Positions 1 to 11,215 of a stretch of 64,000 nucleotides of DNA are shown piece by piece; within the stretch, counting starts at the first letter, position 1, and every line of letters starts with the position of its first letter. This DNA is from Neoechinorhynchus agilis (Eukaryota; Acanthocephala): NCBI GenBank assembly GCA_051530055.1, contig CM121342.1, positions 3,162,001 through 3,226,000 of the forward strand, given 5' to 3'. A model generated the notes under the pieces. That model searched no databases. It worked only from the letters and a program-made list of their open reading frames with translations, and was not told the DNA's origin. The position numbers and the translations under genes are program-made.

Positions 1-2098
1 GCAAATATTTATTCAGATTCGAAATCAATCGTCGACCTGGTAATGAAATTTGATTGGGATGTGATGGAAGCCAACTTCACAAAGGAACTTATAAATGCCG
101 GCAACGATAGTGCAAAAGTGAAGGCGGTTGTAAGTAAATATTTCAGTGATCCTGGTAGTGAATTAAAAGAGATTGTTCCATCCGATTGGCAAGAAAACTT
201 ACGAGATATCGATGAACAGATTAAAGATAGCAAGTATCGGGGTTTTGCTCGCCACCTCAATCGACAATGGAAATCGTTATGCAGAGAACAAGCGAAGAAT
301 TTAAATTTCAAACGTACATCGTTCCTTTCAATGAGATATCCAAACCTCATTCCCGGGGGAAGGTTCCGGGAAGTATATTATTGGGATTCATATTGGACGG
401 CAAAAGGAGCGTTACGGTGCGGAATGACCGACACCGTTAAAGATATTATTTTAAGTATGTTCGATAATGTGATGAAATACGGGTTCGTTCCTAATGGAGG
501 TCGAGTTTATTACACCACTCGATCGCAGCCACCCGTCTTATCATTAGTCGTTTATGATTATTATAAAAGGACAAAGGATAAGGAATTTATTCGAAATTCC
601 ATCGAAGTTTTAGAGATGGAATTCGATTTCTGGGTGCGGAACCGGACGGTGAAAATAGATGGCCAGCCGGAGGATGTTCTCCTGTTTCAATATCGGACAA
701 ATATTACAAGTGAGCGCCCTGAATCTTTCAAAGAGGATCTCAAAACAGCCAATGAAGCCGAAGAGAAAATGAATAGAAGTAGAGAACAAGTATTTATCGA
801 CATTACCTCGGCTGCGGAGAGCGGTTGGGATTTCAGCTCTAAGTATTGGTACTTAAGGAGGTTGCTCATTCGTTCTCAGAATCCAAAGCTTGAGCTTAAA
901 AGAAACCTCTTTACAAGCAGACGAACGAATTTGTTGTTCTGTTTGTTTAGGATTTTCGCATTTACCCTATTTAGGACCATATTTTGCGAGACTTTGAGCC
1001 ATTTAATAGTCTGGGATGAGTAGTATAAATTTATCCAAAAGTACAAACTCCTTCGTTTGAAACTTTTACATAGTAAGAAATGCCTTGAAATGGCAATGGT
1101 ATTCATTAATCGCCTTAAAACAAATTCAGTGGACTTGAGTATTCATTGGTTTATTTTGAGTCTTAGCTTTTCGGAACAGTAAAGTCCAAACAAATCTTCT
1201 GATTTTTTATTCGCTCTTAAATCCATTTAAGTACCAATACAATCGTTGGCTGGCATACACCGGACCACACGCGAGGAGAATGTATAGTATTCGTACAACC
1301 CGGATTATTCCAGTTTGCCTCAATAGTATTCTTTTCCTTGTGGCGGATAAATTGTCCAAATTTGAATTATTGCTAAATAGGACGGATAAGGTTCAATATT
1401 TTAATAATCAAAAGGAACGAATTCGAATGGGTTTAACAAAATACATGTGGGATCCTGTCGATCTTCAATGGTATGACTTTGATTTGGACTTTAACGCTAC
1501 TCACAAAACCTTCTATGCATCGAATCTGTTTCCTTTGTGGGCAAAGAGCCATTCTTTAACTGACGACGAACTGCGCAGGATCGTCAAACGGCTTGAGGAC
1601 CTCGACGTATTGTCGTTTCCCAGCGGCTTTCCAACTTCATTTGTCACAAGCCTTGAACAGTGGGACCTCCCAAATGCTTGGGCACCTGTGCAGGATATCG
1701 TAATCCGAGGCTTAATGAATATCAAGTGTGGAAATTCCGCTGGGTTAGCCTTTGATTTGTTAGAAAGATGGATTGCTAACAATTATCAAACATTCAAATC
1801 AACTTCGAATATGTACGAAAAGTACAGCGCCGTAACTTCCGGATACCCTGGAGAGGGTGGCGAATACGACGTTCAAGTTGGCTTTGGATGGACTAATGGG
1901 GTGGCGCTTAACTATTTATTCGAGTTTGGTCATCGCTTAGTCATTAATTCTCCGTTTGACTTCAGGACGACCACAATAGTCCTTGGCGTAGTTTCTGGAC
2001 TTCTCGGCATTTATAGTATCCTGCTATCCATATTTTACGTGAAGATTATAGTTGCTATGAGGAATATGCGACGCGATTCACAACCAGAACGTAGCTGA
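1..2098 (+). CDS. Trehalase (GH37), membrane-anchored, copy 1; 5' end outside window
   Basis: Hydrolyses trehalose to two glucoses. The frame is open from base 1 and reads a trehalase N-terminal stretch (YSDSKSIVDLV), so the signal-peptide exon lies further left. Exon a runs to about 842-848, followed by an intron of about 440 bp; an acceptor TATAG at 1283-1287 fits the phase and gives exon b 1288-2098. Seen: signature 1 PGGRFREVYYWDSYW at 352-396, the SGWDFSS block with the general-acid Asp at the end of exon a, signature 2 QWDLPNAWAP at about 1659-1688, and the glycine-rich GEGGEYDVQVGFGWTNG with the base Glu. After residue ~225 of exon b a hydrophobic helix (TIVLGVVSGLLGIYSILLSI) and a basic tail suggest a C-terminal membrane anchor, as in animal membrane trehalases. 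All catalytic motifs are present. The exact donor (843 or 849) is uncertain. Confidence 0.93.
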
Positions 2099-3270
2099 AG
2101 CTTTTGAATTTCAGACTCGTGATCTTTTTTATTGCGATTAATAACTGTATATTTTTGTTTCTTTATTGTGCGAAGATTGTGATTGGCCAAGGATGCAATT
2201 GTCTTCTATAAACATACAATTTGATTGGGACAGAAAATTCATATCTTAATGAGACGATCGTGATACTAAAGTGCGCAATTTCTTCAAAATAATTATATTC
2301 TTATGTTCTTAGTTAATTTCAGGTTGTTGAATATTTTAATAATGTGTTCTCCAGTACTGAGTTTTATCTAAATAAGAGGACGGCAGCTTTCGTCCTTCCT
2401 CAAATGAATTTAAATGAGAGCAGATAACCTGATGGCGAATTTTTTAAACAAGTAAACTTCACAAGAATGCTTAAAACAGTGAACTTTATTAAATCTGATT
2501 TACAAATGGGATACTGTTACATTTTGTATAGGTTTCAAATTTCATTTAGTTCAAATCTATTTGAAAGATACAAATGGATGATTTCCATATAATGCATTGA
2601 ATTATATTTGAGAATTCGATTTCGGAAAATTCGGTATACGTTCTGCAAGAGAAATGTTTTCTTTGTCATCAAACTTTGGATGAAGTTATTGACATTAAAC
2701 CGGACGTAAATTTTCTTCATTAGCAAAATCTGTTCTTAGAACACCTTAAGATTTGAAGTAGAAAATATCAGCTTTCTAAAATAGCAAAGAAGTGCATTAT
2801 CCTCTTGAACCGATTAAATGCATTTGGAAAAGTAGCCTCTTTCCTTTTTTACAGTTCGTATGACTCCTTTATTATATTGCGAATATTTTTTTGTTTGGGA
2901 AAGAACACTCACCAACTCCCGCAAAAATTCCAGCTTTTGTCCTTCCTCGACCGTCGTATTTTTTAAGGTCCGAGCTTCAAAAAAGCTATCCAGAATGTCG
3001 GGAATAGTTTAAAAAGTTTAAAATTCCAGCTACTTGAAACCAACCCGAAAATTTAATCACTTGTTTTTTAATCGATCGTCCAAAATCAAAATTTGCCCGA
3101 TATTCTCGCATAACGAATTACTTGTCGCGCAGCGACTCACTGCGACCGTCGTGTCTCTGATCCCCGTCGATGTGGAGATGTCTGGCTCCATTAATGTCGC
3201 CCTGGAAAGAATGAGACCTTTGGTCGTCATCGCCGAATTCTAGGATTCTAGGCGTTTATGGATGCTTCTG
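2099..3270. other. 3' flank of trehalase copy 1, no gene recognised
   Basis: AT-rich DNA that is nearly identical to the flank of trehalase copy 2 (44580-45530), so the duplication extends about 1 kb past the stop codon. Short open frames here have no recognisable product and no shared reading-frame constraint. The copies part around 2890-2960, where copy 1 carries a short retroelement scrap, and again after about 3090. Confidence 0.7.
2905..2957 (-). mobile_element. Short 3'-tail scrap of the R2-type element
   Basis: About 50 bp matching the reverse complement of the last bases of the R2-type tail at 30125-30185 (shared core CCAGCTTTTGTCCTTCCTCG). It sits inside the duplicated trehalase flank, but the matching site in copy 2 (about 45380-45410) lacks it, so it arrived after the duplication or was replaced in copy 2. 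Confidence 0.7.
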
Positions 3271-3274
3271 CGCT

Positions 3275-3348
3275 TCCCGAGAGCCGGATTTGAAACCCGC
3301 GACCTAAGGATCTACAGTCCTCCGCTCTACCATCTGAGCTATCTCGGG
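3275..3348 (-). tRNA. tRNA-Tyr (GUA)-like gene, intronless, T-arm irregular
   Basis: The minus strand reads a 74-nt cloverleaf: acceptor CCCGAGA pairs with TCTCGGG, D arm AGCTCAGATGGTAGAGC, anticodon loop CTGTAGA (anticodon GTA, tyrosine), discriminator A. The anticodon arm is typical of animal tRNA-Tyr. Two oddities: the usual tRNA-Tyr intron next to the anticodon is absent, and the T arm (GCGGGTTTCAAATCCGGC) has an 8-nt loop plus a G-G mismatch, which also breaks the B box. It could be a decayed or retro-derived copy. It lies about 40 bp from the truncated edge of a LINE. Confidence 0.75.
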
Positions 3349-3388
3349 TGTGCTTTATAAGTTTAAAATATTTAATTCACTTTCATTT

Positions 3389-4560
3389 CGCGTACTTCAA
3401 GGTGCTTTCTCCATTTCTCTTTAATATTTTTCTAAACAACCTCAAACCTCTCTTACTCTAAACTCTTCTTATACACCGACGATATCACCCTCACCAACCA
3501 TTTACCACCCCACCTCTCCCTTTCCTTGAGTTCTAAAGAAATCACACACATAAAAGATTTCTGCACCAATCACAAACTCCATCTCAATTTCTTTAAATGC
3601 TTCGAAATGATCCCCTTTCTCCCCCGCAACCCCACATCATCCCCTGAGCTTCTAGATGACATCCTACGAGTAACCTCCCTAAGAATTCTGGGTATCCAAT
3701 TTCAATAAAATTTGGAATGGGACTCGCACATCGCTCTCTCCCTCGAGCTAAACACCATTAAAATTTATTTCCTCAAACGCCTCCGACATTTAGGAATCCT
3801 TTCACCCGATCTCTACAAATTTTACTTCTGCTTTGTCTTACACTTCCCTCACCCACGGTTATCCCGTATTTTGCAACCTTTCCAAATCCCAAGACGATAG
3901 GTTTGAGATTTGGAAAGGTTGCAAAATACGGTTATCCCGTATTTTGCAACCTTTCCAAATCTCAAACCTATCGTCTTGAAATGTTTCATAAAGGAGCATC
4001 TAAAATTTGCACAGCTGACTTTTCCCCTCTCACCGAATGCCTTGATGCTATTTTCATAAGACAATCAAAACGCCTATCGACCATGCAACTACCATAATTT
4101 TTACCAAATATCGCTTCCTTTTCACACGAACACAACACTCGTAATCCTAATTCGTTAAACCCTCCCTCAACCTCGCACCTCCCTAAATCTACGCTCCTTT
4201 TTTCATGCTGCCAAATTTTCTCGGATATCATAACCTGAAATGATTCGGAGGAAAGACTAACCTTACAAGCGCTTTTGCAAGCAATAAACACCAATTACCA
4301 CAAGAACGGACCTACCAACCCAACCGGATATTCTCAATCGAACGGACTCGTAATCCACTCCAAAATCAATAGCCAGCTTCATTTATCGAGGAGCCCAAAG
4401 GGTACATGGGTCCTTTTCTTTGTAATTCAACAAAAACGTCTTATTATTATCGAGGGAATCTTGATTAAACAGCGACTTAATCCTGGCCATTTTATACTTA
4501 ATTCGTGCAAACCATTCTATAATCTTTATTCTCGTGCGCCATCAATTTTTTAAGGAACTC
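3389..4560 (+). mobile_element. LINE family B (CR1-like), 5'-truncated, copy A
   Basis: The plus strand encodes the second half of a CR1-like reverse transcriptase: a LYTDD catalytic box, then a thumb region (SLRILGIQ, LEWDSHIALS, LRHLGILSPDLYKFY) and a C-terminal NTRNPNSLNPP block typical of this group. It begins at about 3389 just at the VPQG region, so the fingers and first palm Asp are missing; the inverted copy at 23250-24790 keeps them. Stops, frameshifts and the hairpin at 3890-3978 interrupt it. Confidence 0.8.
3890..3978. repeat. Perfect 42-bp inverted repeat with 5-nt loop
   Basis: Bases 3890-3931 are the exact reverse complement of 3937-3978, with TTATC between. Part of the same block also occurs at 3864-3888, so the segment is present three times in alternating orientation. 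Copy B (around 23835-23875) has it once. A local template-switch duplication in copy A explains this. Confidence 0.92.
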
Positions 4561-4819
4561 GACACTTCAAAACTCCCATAATACCGTCCGTTAATTCCGA
4601 AAACGTATAGGTATCCGCTCTTGGCACAATCTCCGTTTCCATCATAATGTCTTATACCAATGCATATCCTGCTCCACACATTTCTCGCAACATGCTAGCT
4701 AATGTCCTCGCTGTTCTGGAATGGGATTCACAATGTAAGGTAATAATTGGTCAAGCTTTTAATATGGACTGAATTTTAGTGGAAACAAAAAGTATTTACT
4801 GCTTCTGCATCACACTCAG
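4561..4819. other. Unassigned DNA shared by copies A and B
   Basis: Between the LINE family B end and the R2-type tail. It is almost identical in inverted form at about 22990-23250. No gene recognised. Confidence 0.6.
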
Positions 4820-4829
4820 TTGCCGTCCT

Positions 4830-5060
4830 GATGTAACGGTCGAAAGGACGGATGCAGCGTTTCCCCTCCTGTTGCACCACCAGACTTATGTTTTTCAGAC
4901 GGAATGCTCATAATCTCCGATCACCAGTGATTCGTCTCAATCTCTTAGACAGTTGCTTGACCAGGTCCTGCGCCCCAGTACCAAACGACCTGAGTGTCCA
5001 TCTTCAGAGTTATATTCCAAGCTACACTCCTAGAAATACGAACCAGTCCTGACGCATCAC
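4830..5060 (-). mobile_element. R2-type element C-terminal tail, copy A
   Basis: Read on the minus strand, this matches the end of the R2-type ORF family: a DLVKQLSKRLRRITGDRR block followed by KNISLVVQ and, in a shifted frame, EGNAASVLSTV, equivalent to the ATGDSRVG...QNISLAVQ...NAASVMATV end at 30050-30150. It contains a stop and a frameshift. Inverted twin at 22741-22990. Confidence 0.75.
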
Positions 5061-5213
5061 AGAATAAGGCCTTAAGAGAAACTGATCAGATTTTGAACTG
5101 AAGGTTTTTTGAAAATTTCTGTTTTATTGTCGAAACACTTAATTGGTATGCAGGAATTTATTCGAACAATGCGATGGAACCTTTGAGTATTTAACAGAGA
5201 ATTTCATGTACGC

Positions 5214-7275
5214 CTTCGAACACTGATCGAGATTAAAGCCCACCTAACGCTTAATTGATTATCCGTTTGTTCTGCTACTTCATCGGGAGCAACAATCACC
5301 AAGTGGAACCTTTCGTCCAATTCTTTTATAGACTCTTCATCTGTACCGATGATTGTTGAGAACTGGTTCATTTAAACTTCCATCGAGCGATCAATTTGAT
5401 CCGGTGATGGCCCCAGAGATAAATTGATTATCCGTTTGTTCTTCTTCATCGGGAAGAACAATCACGAAGTGGACCCTTTCGTCCAATGCTTTTATTCCCT
5501 CTTCATCTGTATCGATGATTGTTGAGAACTGGTTCATTTAAACTTCCATCAAGCGTTCGATTTGATCCGGTGATGGCCCCAAGAGATAAATTGATTATCT
5601 GTTTGCTCTGCTACTTCATCGGAAGCAACAATCACCCAGTGGAACCTTTCGTTCGATGCTTTTATTCCCTCTTCATCTATATCGATGATTGTTGAGAACT
5701 GGTTCATTTAAACTTCCATCAAGCGATCGATTTGATCCGGTGATGGCCTCCAAAGATAAATTGATTATCCGTTTGTTCTGCTTCTTCATCAAGAACAACA
5801 ATCACCAAGTGAACCCTTTCGTCCAATCCTTTTATAGCCTCTTCATCTGTAGCGATGATTGTTGAGCCCTGGTTAATTTAAACTTCTACCAAGCGATCGA
5901 TTTGATCCGGTGATGGCCCCCAAAGATAAATTGATTATCCGATTGTTCTGCTTGTTCATCGGGAGCAACAATATCCACGTCGAGCCTTTTTTCTAACGCT
6001 TTTATAGCCTATACATTTGTATTCGATGGTTGTTGAGCGCTGGTTCATTTTAATTTCAACAAAGCGATCGATTTGATTTGATGATTGCTTCTGATTTTTT
6101 CCTTTGCGTTCTTGCCGTCGAAATCTATTCCATTTTATTTTTATTTCTTCGACCGCCTTCGAGCACTGGTCGAGATTAAGCCCCCTGACGATAAATCGAT
6201 TATACGTTTGCTCTGCGTCTTCATCGGGAACTACAATCACCAAGTGGAACCTTTCTTGCAATGCTTTTACAGGCTCTTCATTTGTACCGATGATTGTTGA
6301 GCGCTGGTTCATTTTAACTTCCATCAAACGATCAATTTGATGAATTCCCCCGGATTTTTTCCTTTGTGTTCTTGCCGTCGAAATCTATTCCATTTTATTT
6401 TGTTATTTCTTCGACCGCCTTCGAGCACTCATCGAGATTTAGTCCATGGCGATAAATCGATTATACGTTTGCTCTGCGTCTTCATCGGGAACTACGATCA
6501 CCAAGTGGAACCTTTCTTGCAATGCTTTTACAGGCTCTTCATTTGTACCGATGATTGTTGAGCGCTGGTTCATTTTAACTTCCATCAAACGATCAATTTG
6601 ATGAATTCCCCGGATTTTTCCTTTGTGTTCTTGCCGTCGAAATCTATTCCATTTTATTTTTGTTATTTCTTCGACCGCCTTCGAGCACTCATCGAGATTT
6701 AGTCCATGGCGATAAATCGATTATACGTTTGCTCTGCGTCTTCATCGGGAACTACGATCACCAAGTGGAACCTTTCTTGCAATGCTTTTTATAGGCTTCT
6801 TCATTTGTACCGATGATTGTTGAGCGCTGGTTCATTTTAACTTCCACTAAACGATCGATTTGATGAATTTCCCCGGATTTTTCCTTTGCGTTCTTGCCGT
6901 CGAAATCTATTCCATTTTATTTTTTATTTCTTCGACCGCCTTCGAGCACTGGTCGAGATTAAGCCCCTGACGATAAATCGATTATGCGTTTGCTCTGCGT
7001 CTTCATCGGGAACTACAATCACCAAGTGGAACCCTTTCTTGCAATGCTTTTTATAGCCCTCTTCATTTGTACCGATGATTGTTGAGCGCTGGTTCATTTT
7101 AACTTCCACTAAGCGATCGATCTGATTTGGGTATTACTTCGAATACTTCCATTGAGCTGCCGTCAATTTAAGTGCCTCGGCTAATTAATCGTTCTGCATC
7201 CTCAATGTAGGATAAAGTTCCTATAAAATCAACATCTTCTTGTATACATTTTTTCGGAAAGCAAATGTCAGTTGA
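5214..7275 (-). pseudogene. KH-domain tandem array A, vigilin-like, about nine units
   Basis: Minus-strand tandem repeat whose unit translates as a KH domain: VEVKMNQRSTIIGTNEEAIK, then LQERFHLVIVVPDEDAEQ, then NRFIVRG and CSKAVEEIK. Units start (ATG or equivalent) near 7097, 6835, 6573, 6312, 6048, 5877, 5707, 5537 and 5371; the first five are about 260 bp apart (KH plus linker), the last four about 170 bp (linker and the end of the KH domain lost). The GxxG loop that normally contacts RNA reads GTNE. The upstream end (7130-7260) adds a partial KH-like piece (FIGTLSYIEDAERLI). Several units carry a one-base shift near the RGL codon and there are many stops, so this is a broken host-type gene. 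Vigilin-like proteins have many KH domains in tandem; that assignment is by pattern only. Confidence 0.72.
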
Positions 7276-8030
7276 TACAAATTAATTAATATTCTTTTTA
7301 AGATTTAATGCGTCGCTATCTGAGACTTTGACCCATCCCAATAAATCAGATGATTGTAAGCGATACCTACACAAATTACTAAATCTCGGGAATATTTATT
7401 GCGCTGCGTCCATAGTTCTTAGTGTCTCTAAATTATTGTTGCTGTTTTGGACAATTTTAGAAGTTCCGCTACAACAACAGGTTTTAAACTTCTACTTTTT
7501 CAGTTTCTAGAAATGCAGAAATCAAAGGGGTCAGTGTCCTTTCACTCATTGCTTCGGTGCGTTGCCGTGGAACGAACGAAAACTCCTCTGGAGGGTGGAA
7601 CCTCTACCTTTCTCGCGACGTTTTCACATTGATGGAAAACTGGTCGTTGAGATATTTTTGACGATCAATAAGTTGTCAGATATTCAGTATTTCACCAGTG
7701 TGTCGTCAACTTTCACAGTCTCGTTAAACGCTCTTGAATTTCCCTTCACAAAAGTGAGCGTCAACGAGGCAATCAGCGCTTTACTCGCTTCTTATTTTCT
7801 CCGTGAATTTTTTATCGAATTCAGGTTGCATTTTTTCATGATTCATTAGAACATCCGGCGAACTGTTTTTTATTAAAAAAACAATATTTGGAAAAATCAT
7901 CTATTCTTTCCTTCAGATATGCCAACATTGGGTTTTCAGTAATGTATTTCATAAAATCTTCGCAACTCGCGGATGTTATTTTGAAGTTTTCTTTAAACCC
8001 AGACGACGATTTTTTTTGAGAAAAATCCAA
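7276..8030 (-). pseudogene. Exon-like stretch upstream of KH array, left arm
   Basis: The minus-strand frame at 7836-8030 (SASCEDFMKYITENPMLAYL and flanks) is kept with few changes in the right arm at 36006-36242. In both arms it lies upstream of, and on the same strand as, the KH array, so it may be an exon of the same ancestral gene. No family recognised. The rest of the interval contains only short frames. Confidence 0.4.
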
Positions 8031-9433
8031 AGGTTTTAATTTAATCTAAACAATTTTTGAGAAGCACAAAATATTTTTGTCAATTATTCCCTTTATATCT
8101 TTGATCTCTGTCTTTATTGACTTCTCGAAGAACATTCATCATTTGATTGAATGGTTTGCTCATCCAGAAAGAAAATCTTCATTTCGTAATTCTAAAGTTT
8201 CCTCGGCATTTTAGAATCTGATTGAATATGACGCTGCTTTGGATTCCGTTTCGGATTTTTCTATTTGAGTCTCATTGAGAGAATTTCGCCATTAACCTCT
8301 CTGCATTTTCAATTGATGATTGTGTTTTCTCGCTCAACGCTCAATGGATATCAAATTTTAGGGATCCTTCTTTCCACGATTTAACAATTTATTCTCTTCG
8401 TTGTATCCATTTAGTCGGTTATGATATCGAATTGGGAATTATGATTGATAAAATAAGGGAACTGAACTAACATCTATGCTTAATCTTTTAACGCCTGTGC
8501 GATTTCTCTTACTTTTCCTCGAGAACGATTTCTTTTTGCAAAAAAATAATCAAAATTCTTGATTGACCAGCCGAATTCTTAGTAAATGCAGATTTGTTTT
8601 GCAAAGAAAGTAGAATCGTGCACGCTTAATTATTTCTTTGACGTTCACTTGTTTTGCCATCATTAAAATGAAATCTTTAAGAACGTCCTTTAGTCTTCTC
8701 CTTTGTCGCAGCTTCTGGGTTTTATCTCATAGAAAATAATTTGTCCTTTAGATTTGTGCAATTTATTTGGGCATTTATTTTTACGAATTAACCTATTCCA
8801 AATTTTTCTCACTTCCTTACCACCATTTTTCCCTTTATTAAATTGATTCCATCTAATTTCAGCAATAGAGATTGTTTGAATTCACTACAATTGCTCTTCA
8901 ATGAAACTCTGAAGATACGAGCGACGATCGATGCATCTGAAGCTGCGACAAATAGATTTGATTTATTGGGTTGGAGCGATTGATATGAAATGCACTAATA
9001 AAGAGCTCTCAATCCATGGATAAGACTCCCTCTACGTATAATAAAACAAACATAAACTATTTTAAACCTTGTTAAAATGTCAATATAATTTCTTTTCTTA
9101 ACCTATTTAAAATTGCCCTGAAGCCTCATGAATGTTATTTTCATTTTAAGAAAATGTTTCCTGGTATTGCATAGATTTTGGCATGAAACTCGATGTTGAT
9201 CAGTAAGTTAAAGAAGCCGCTTTCCTTAAGACGATTATGAGAGTGATTTTCAAGAGACCATCGCGTGGCGGTATTGGGAAATATGGTGAAGCGTTGAACG
9301 ACATCTTTCTATACAGAACGGTGATATCGTTTAAGTATTCACTGTTCCATTGGATTTACATTGTGAGATTATCGGAAACTCACACTGAATCTCGGTGGCC
9401 ATTTGCCATCACAGTCTCGGTAACCGTTAAGTG
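8031..9433. other. Unassigned arm DNA with one conserved short frame
   Basis: A plus-strand frame at about 8290-8470 (AFSIDDCVFSLNAQWISNF and so on to a stop after KIRELN) is matched by the minus strand at 35568-35750. It lacks an ATG in the right arm and has a one-base difference in the left. No product recognised; otherwise nothing seen in this stretch. Confidence 0.3.
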
Positions 9434-9805
9434 CTACAGGTTGTTGATTTGTGAATTGTTCGGTTGAGCCACTTCAGCGACATTGCCATTCAAATGAGGA
9501 TGATGAATACTCAATCTCTGGACAATTTGCCGTGGTCCTTTTGGTCGCCACATTCGACTACCCACCCCGTTAATATTTATCTTCCAAAACGATTTTCTTG
9601 GTCTCCCTCGAATTGGAAATTTCTTGAATCTACGACAATAGGCAAGCGTGTTCCCGGCCGATCCTTTCCAAGACCTGCTATCGGCTATTTGTGGAAAATA
9701 TGGAATATTATCCCCAATCCATAGGTAGATTTCATTGACCCGCAATCTTCCTGTTAAACTGTTCTCGATCGCTGCTGCTATTAATTCAATGTTGGTGCGG
9801 TTGAC
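9434..9805 (-). pseudogene. Forkhead (winged-helix) domain fragment, left arm
   Basis: The minus strand encodes a forkhead domain: ELIAAAIENSLTGRLRVNEI, YLWIGDNIPYFPQ, SWKGSAGNTLAYCRRF, KKFPIRGRPRKSFWKIN. Compared with the family consensus (KPPYSY.LI, L.EIY.WI, W.NSIRHNLS, GKGSYW) the initial PPYSY block is replaced, and helix 3 lacks the DNA-contacting Asn and His. The frame is open for about 124 codons; upstream there is a TAA, or a possible acceptor ...CCATTAG. The right-arm copy reads SVR instead of SAG. Forkhead proteins are DNA-binding transcription factors; whether this was ever a separate functional exon is unknown. Confidence 0.72.
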
Positions 9806-10250
9806 TAATGGGCAGGGTTATTCATTTGATCGTAGATCGGAGAATATCGAAAGTAAGTTCACATTGAACAGATCGGAATCGCTCAACTTATTTTTATTTA
9901 TTTGTTTAAAAAAGCCTTATATCTTCCACATCTGGTTATAAGGAGAGATTAGTCAATTAACAGTTTGTCGATAAAGTTCCGTCGTGAATCCGTCCCTTTA
10001 CGCCCGAATCCCTAGTTTTAGGGATGACTCTTTAAACCCCTCGGGACACTTGCATAGATAGGGATCAGGATCTTGCCTTCAAGTTCACCGTATTGAATTA
10101 ATTTCGGCCTTACGAAATTCTTTTCCGGGTCTTTGTACATTAATTGATTGTATATTGTAAAAAACTTGCGTCTGCTAGCTGAATAGATTGAGGTGATTGT
10201 GCCTTAGAATGATCTTTATCGTATAATGGATCGTAAAAAAATTTAGATTT
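9806..10250. other. Forkhead upstream region, left arm
   Basis: About 9806-9890 is the 5' continuation of the forkhead fragment and occurs again at 25287-25440 and 17765-17853. The rest is AT-rich and unassigned, and matches 33810-34240 inverted. Confidence 0.5.
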
Positions 10251-10254
10251 AGTT

Positions 10255-11215
10255 ACTTACCTTTTTTGGAGTTTGAGGAGAAGAATAAAAAATTTCTAAG
10301 AATAATCTTGATAAAAATGATAATAGGGGCTCCTGGAACAAAGTGTAATTACATAAAGGTTTTTGTAGTTTCTTAAAACATCTAAAAAATAATGGTATTC
10401 TAAGCTCCGGAGGACGGCCTTCACCAACCAACAAAAACATAATGAGCCTCCTAATAATGTTTTTACAACCGGTAAGAGAATATTAAAACTCAAGCCCAGG
10501 CAGGAAGCTCTTCTTTTTAAGAACACATTTACTTTTAACAAAGGTATTATTAAAAGAGGAATTGATTAAGAACCCGTGCATTTTGGATGGAAAATCTAAC
10601 CCTAAAATTCGTGTTGATTTTTAGTATTCGAGTGATTATAGGCAGAGCTATTATTTAAATTATTTATTAAAAAAGTTTCCTGGAAAGAGGGAGAATTAGT
10701 AAGAGGAATAAAAAATATTTTACCAGGGTTAATGGCCAAGTTGGCTAACTTTTAAATTGACACTAAGAGCGTTTAATGCTATATGGATTTTGGATAAAAG
10801 AGGTGGAGCAAAACCTTGCCTGCAAAATACGAAAATATCGTCTGCATAAACCAGATGATAAATTCCCCTAAAGTAGTTTGATTTTCTTGGAAGTAGAGAG
10901 AGAAATAAGAAAAGGGTAGGGGATAGCGGAGATCCTTGAGGGACGCCAAATCTGGAGAAAAATTTAGTTTTCCCAGGATCCACTTTCTCATAGTAAAAAG
11001 ATTTAGATTTTATTAAATAATATAATCTTATAAATAATATTTAACGGCGCCTTTAACTCATCAAGGGCCTTGTATAGAAAAAGATCTGGCTAAAACATCG
11101 AATGCTTTGTTTAGGCCAAGTTGAATTAGTACTTTGTGCTGAAATTTTTATCTTATTAAGGGAGTTTAAAGCATCTATGAGGGTGTTAACTTTTTTATAT
11201 GAAATTTTTTTAGCA
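10255..11215 (-). mobile_element. LINE family C, 3' half, left arm
   Basis: Minus-strand counterpart of 32883-33800: reverse-transcriptase motifs GVPQGSPLSPTLF and HLVYADDIFVFCRQGF followed by a thumb/C-terminal region. Split from its 5' half at 12190-13060 by an R2-type insertion. Frameshifts are frequent. Confidence 0.82.

Noticed and set aside
4852-5052. Plus-strand ORF of 66 codons (and its twin at 22758-22958)
   Set aside because: Antisense shadow of the R2-type tail; conserved only because the underlying DNA is duplicated.
6085-6561. Plus-strand ORFs over the KH array
   Set aside because: Antisense to the KH units, which match a known fold; the plus-strand frames do not.
5214-7275. 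Simple satellite without coding meaning
   Set aside because: The unit translates to a KH fold with the right order of conserved positions in three arrays, so a coding origin is more likely.
9464-9724. 86-codon plus-strand ORF repeated at 34331-34591
   Set aside because: Antisense to the forkhead domain; no independent support.
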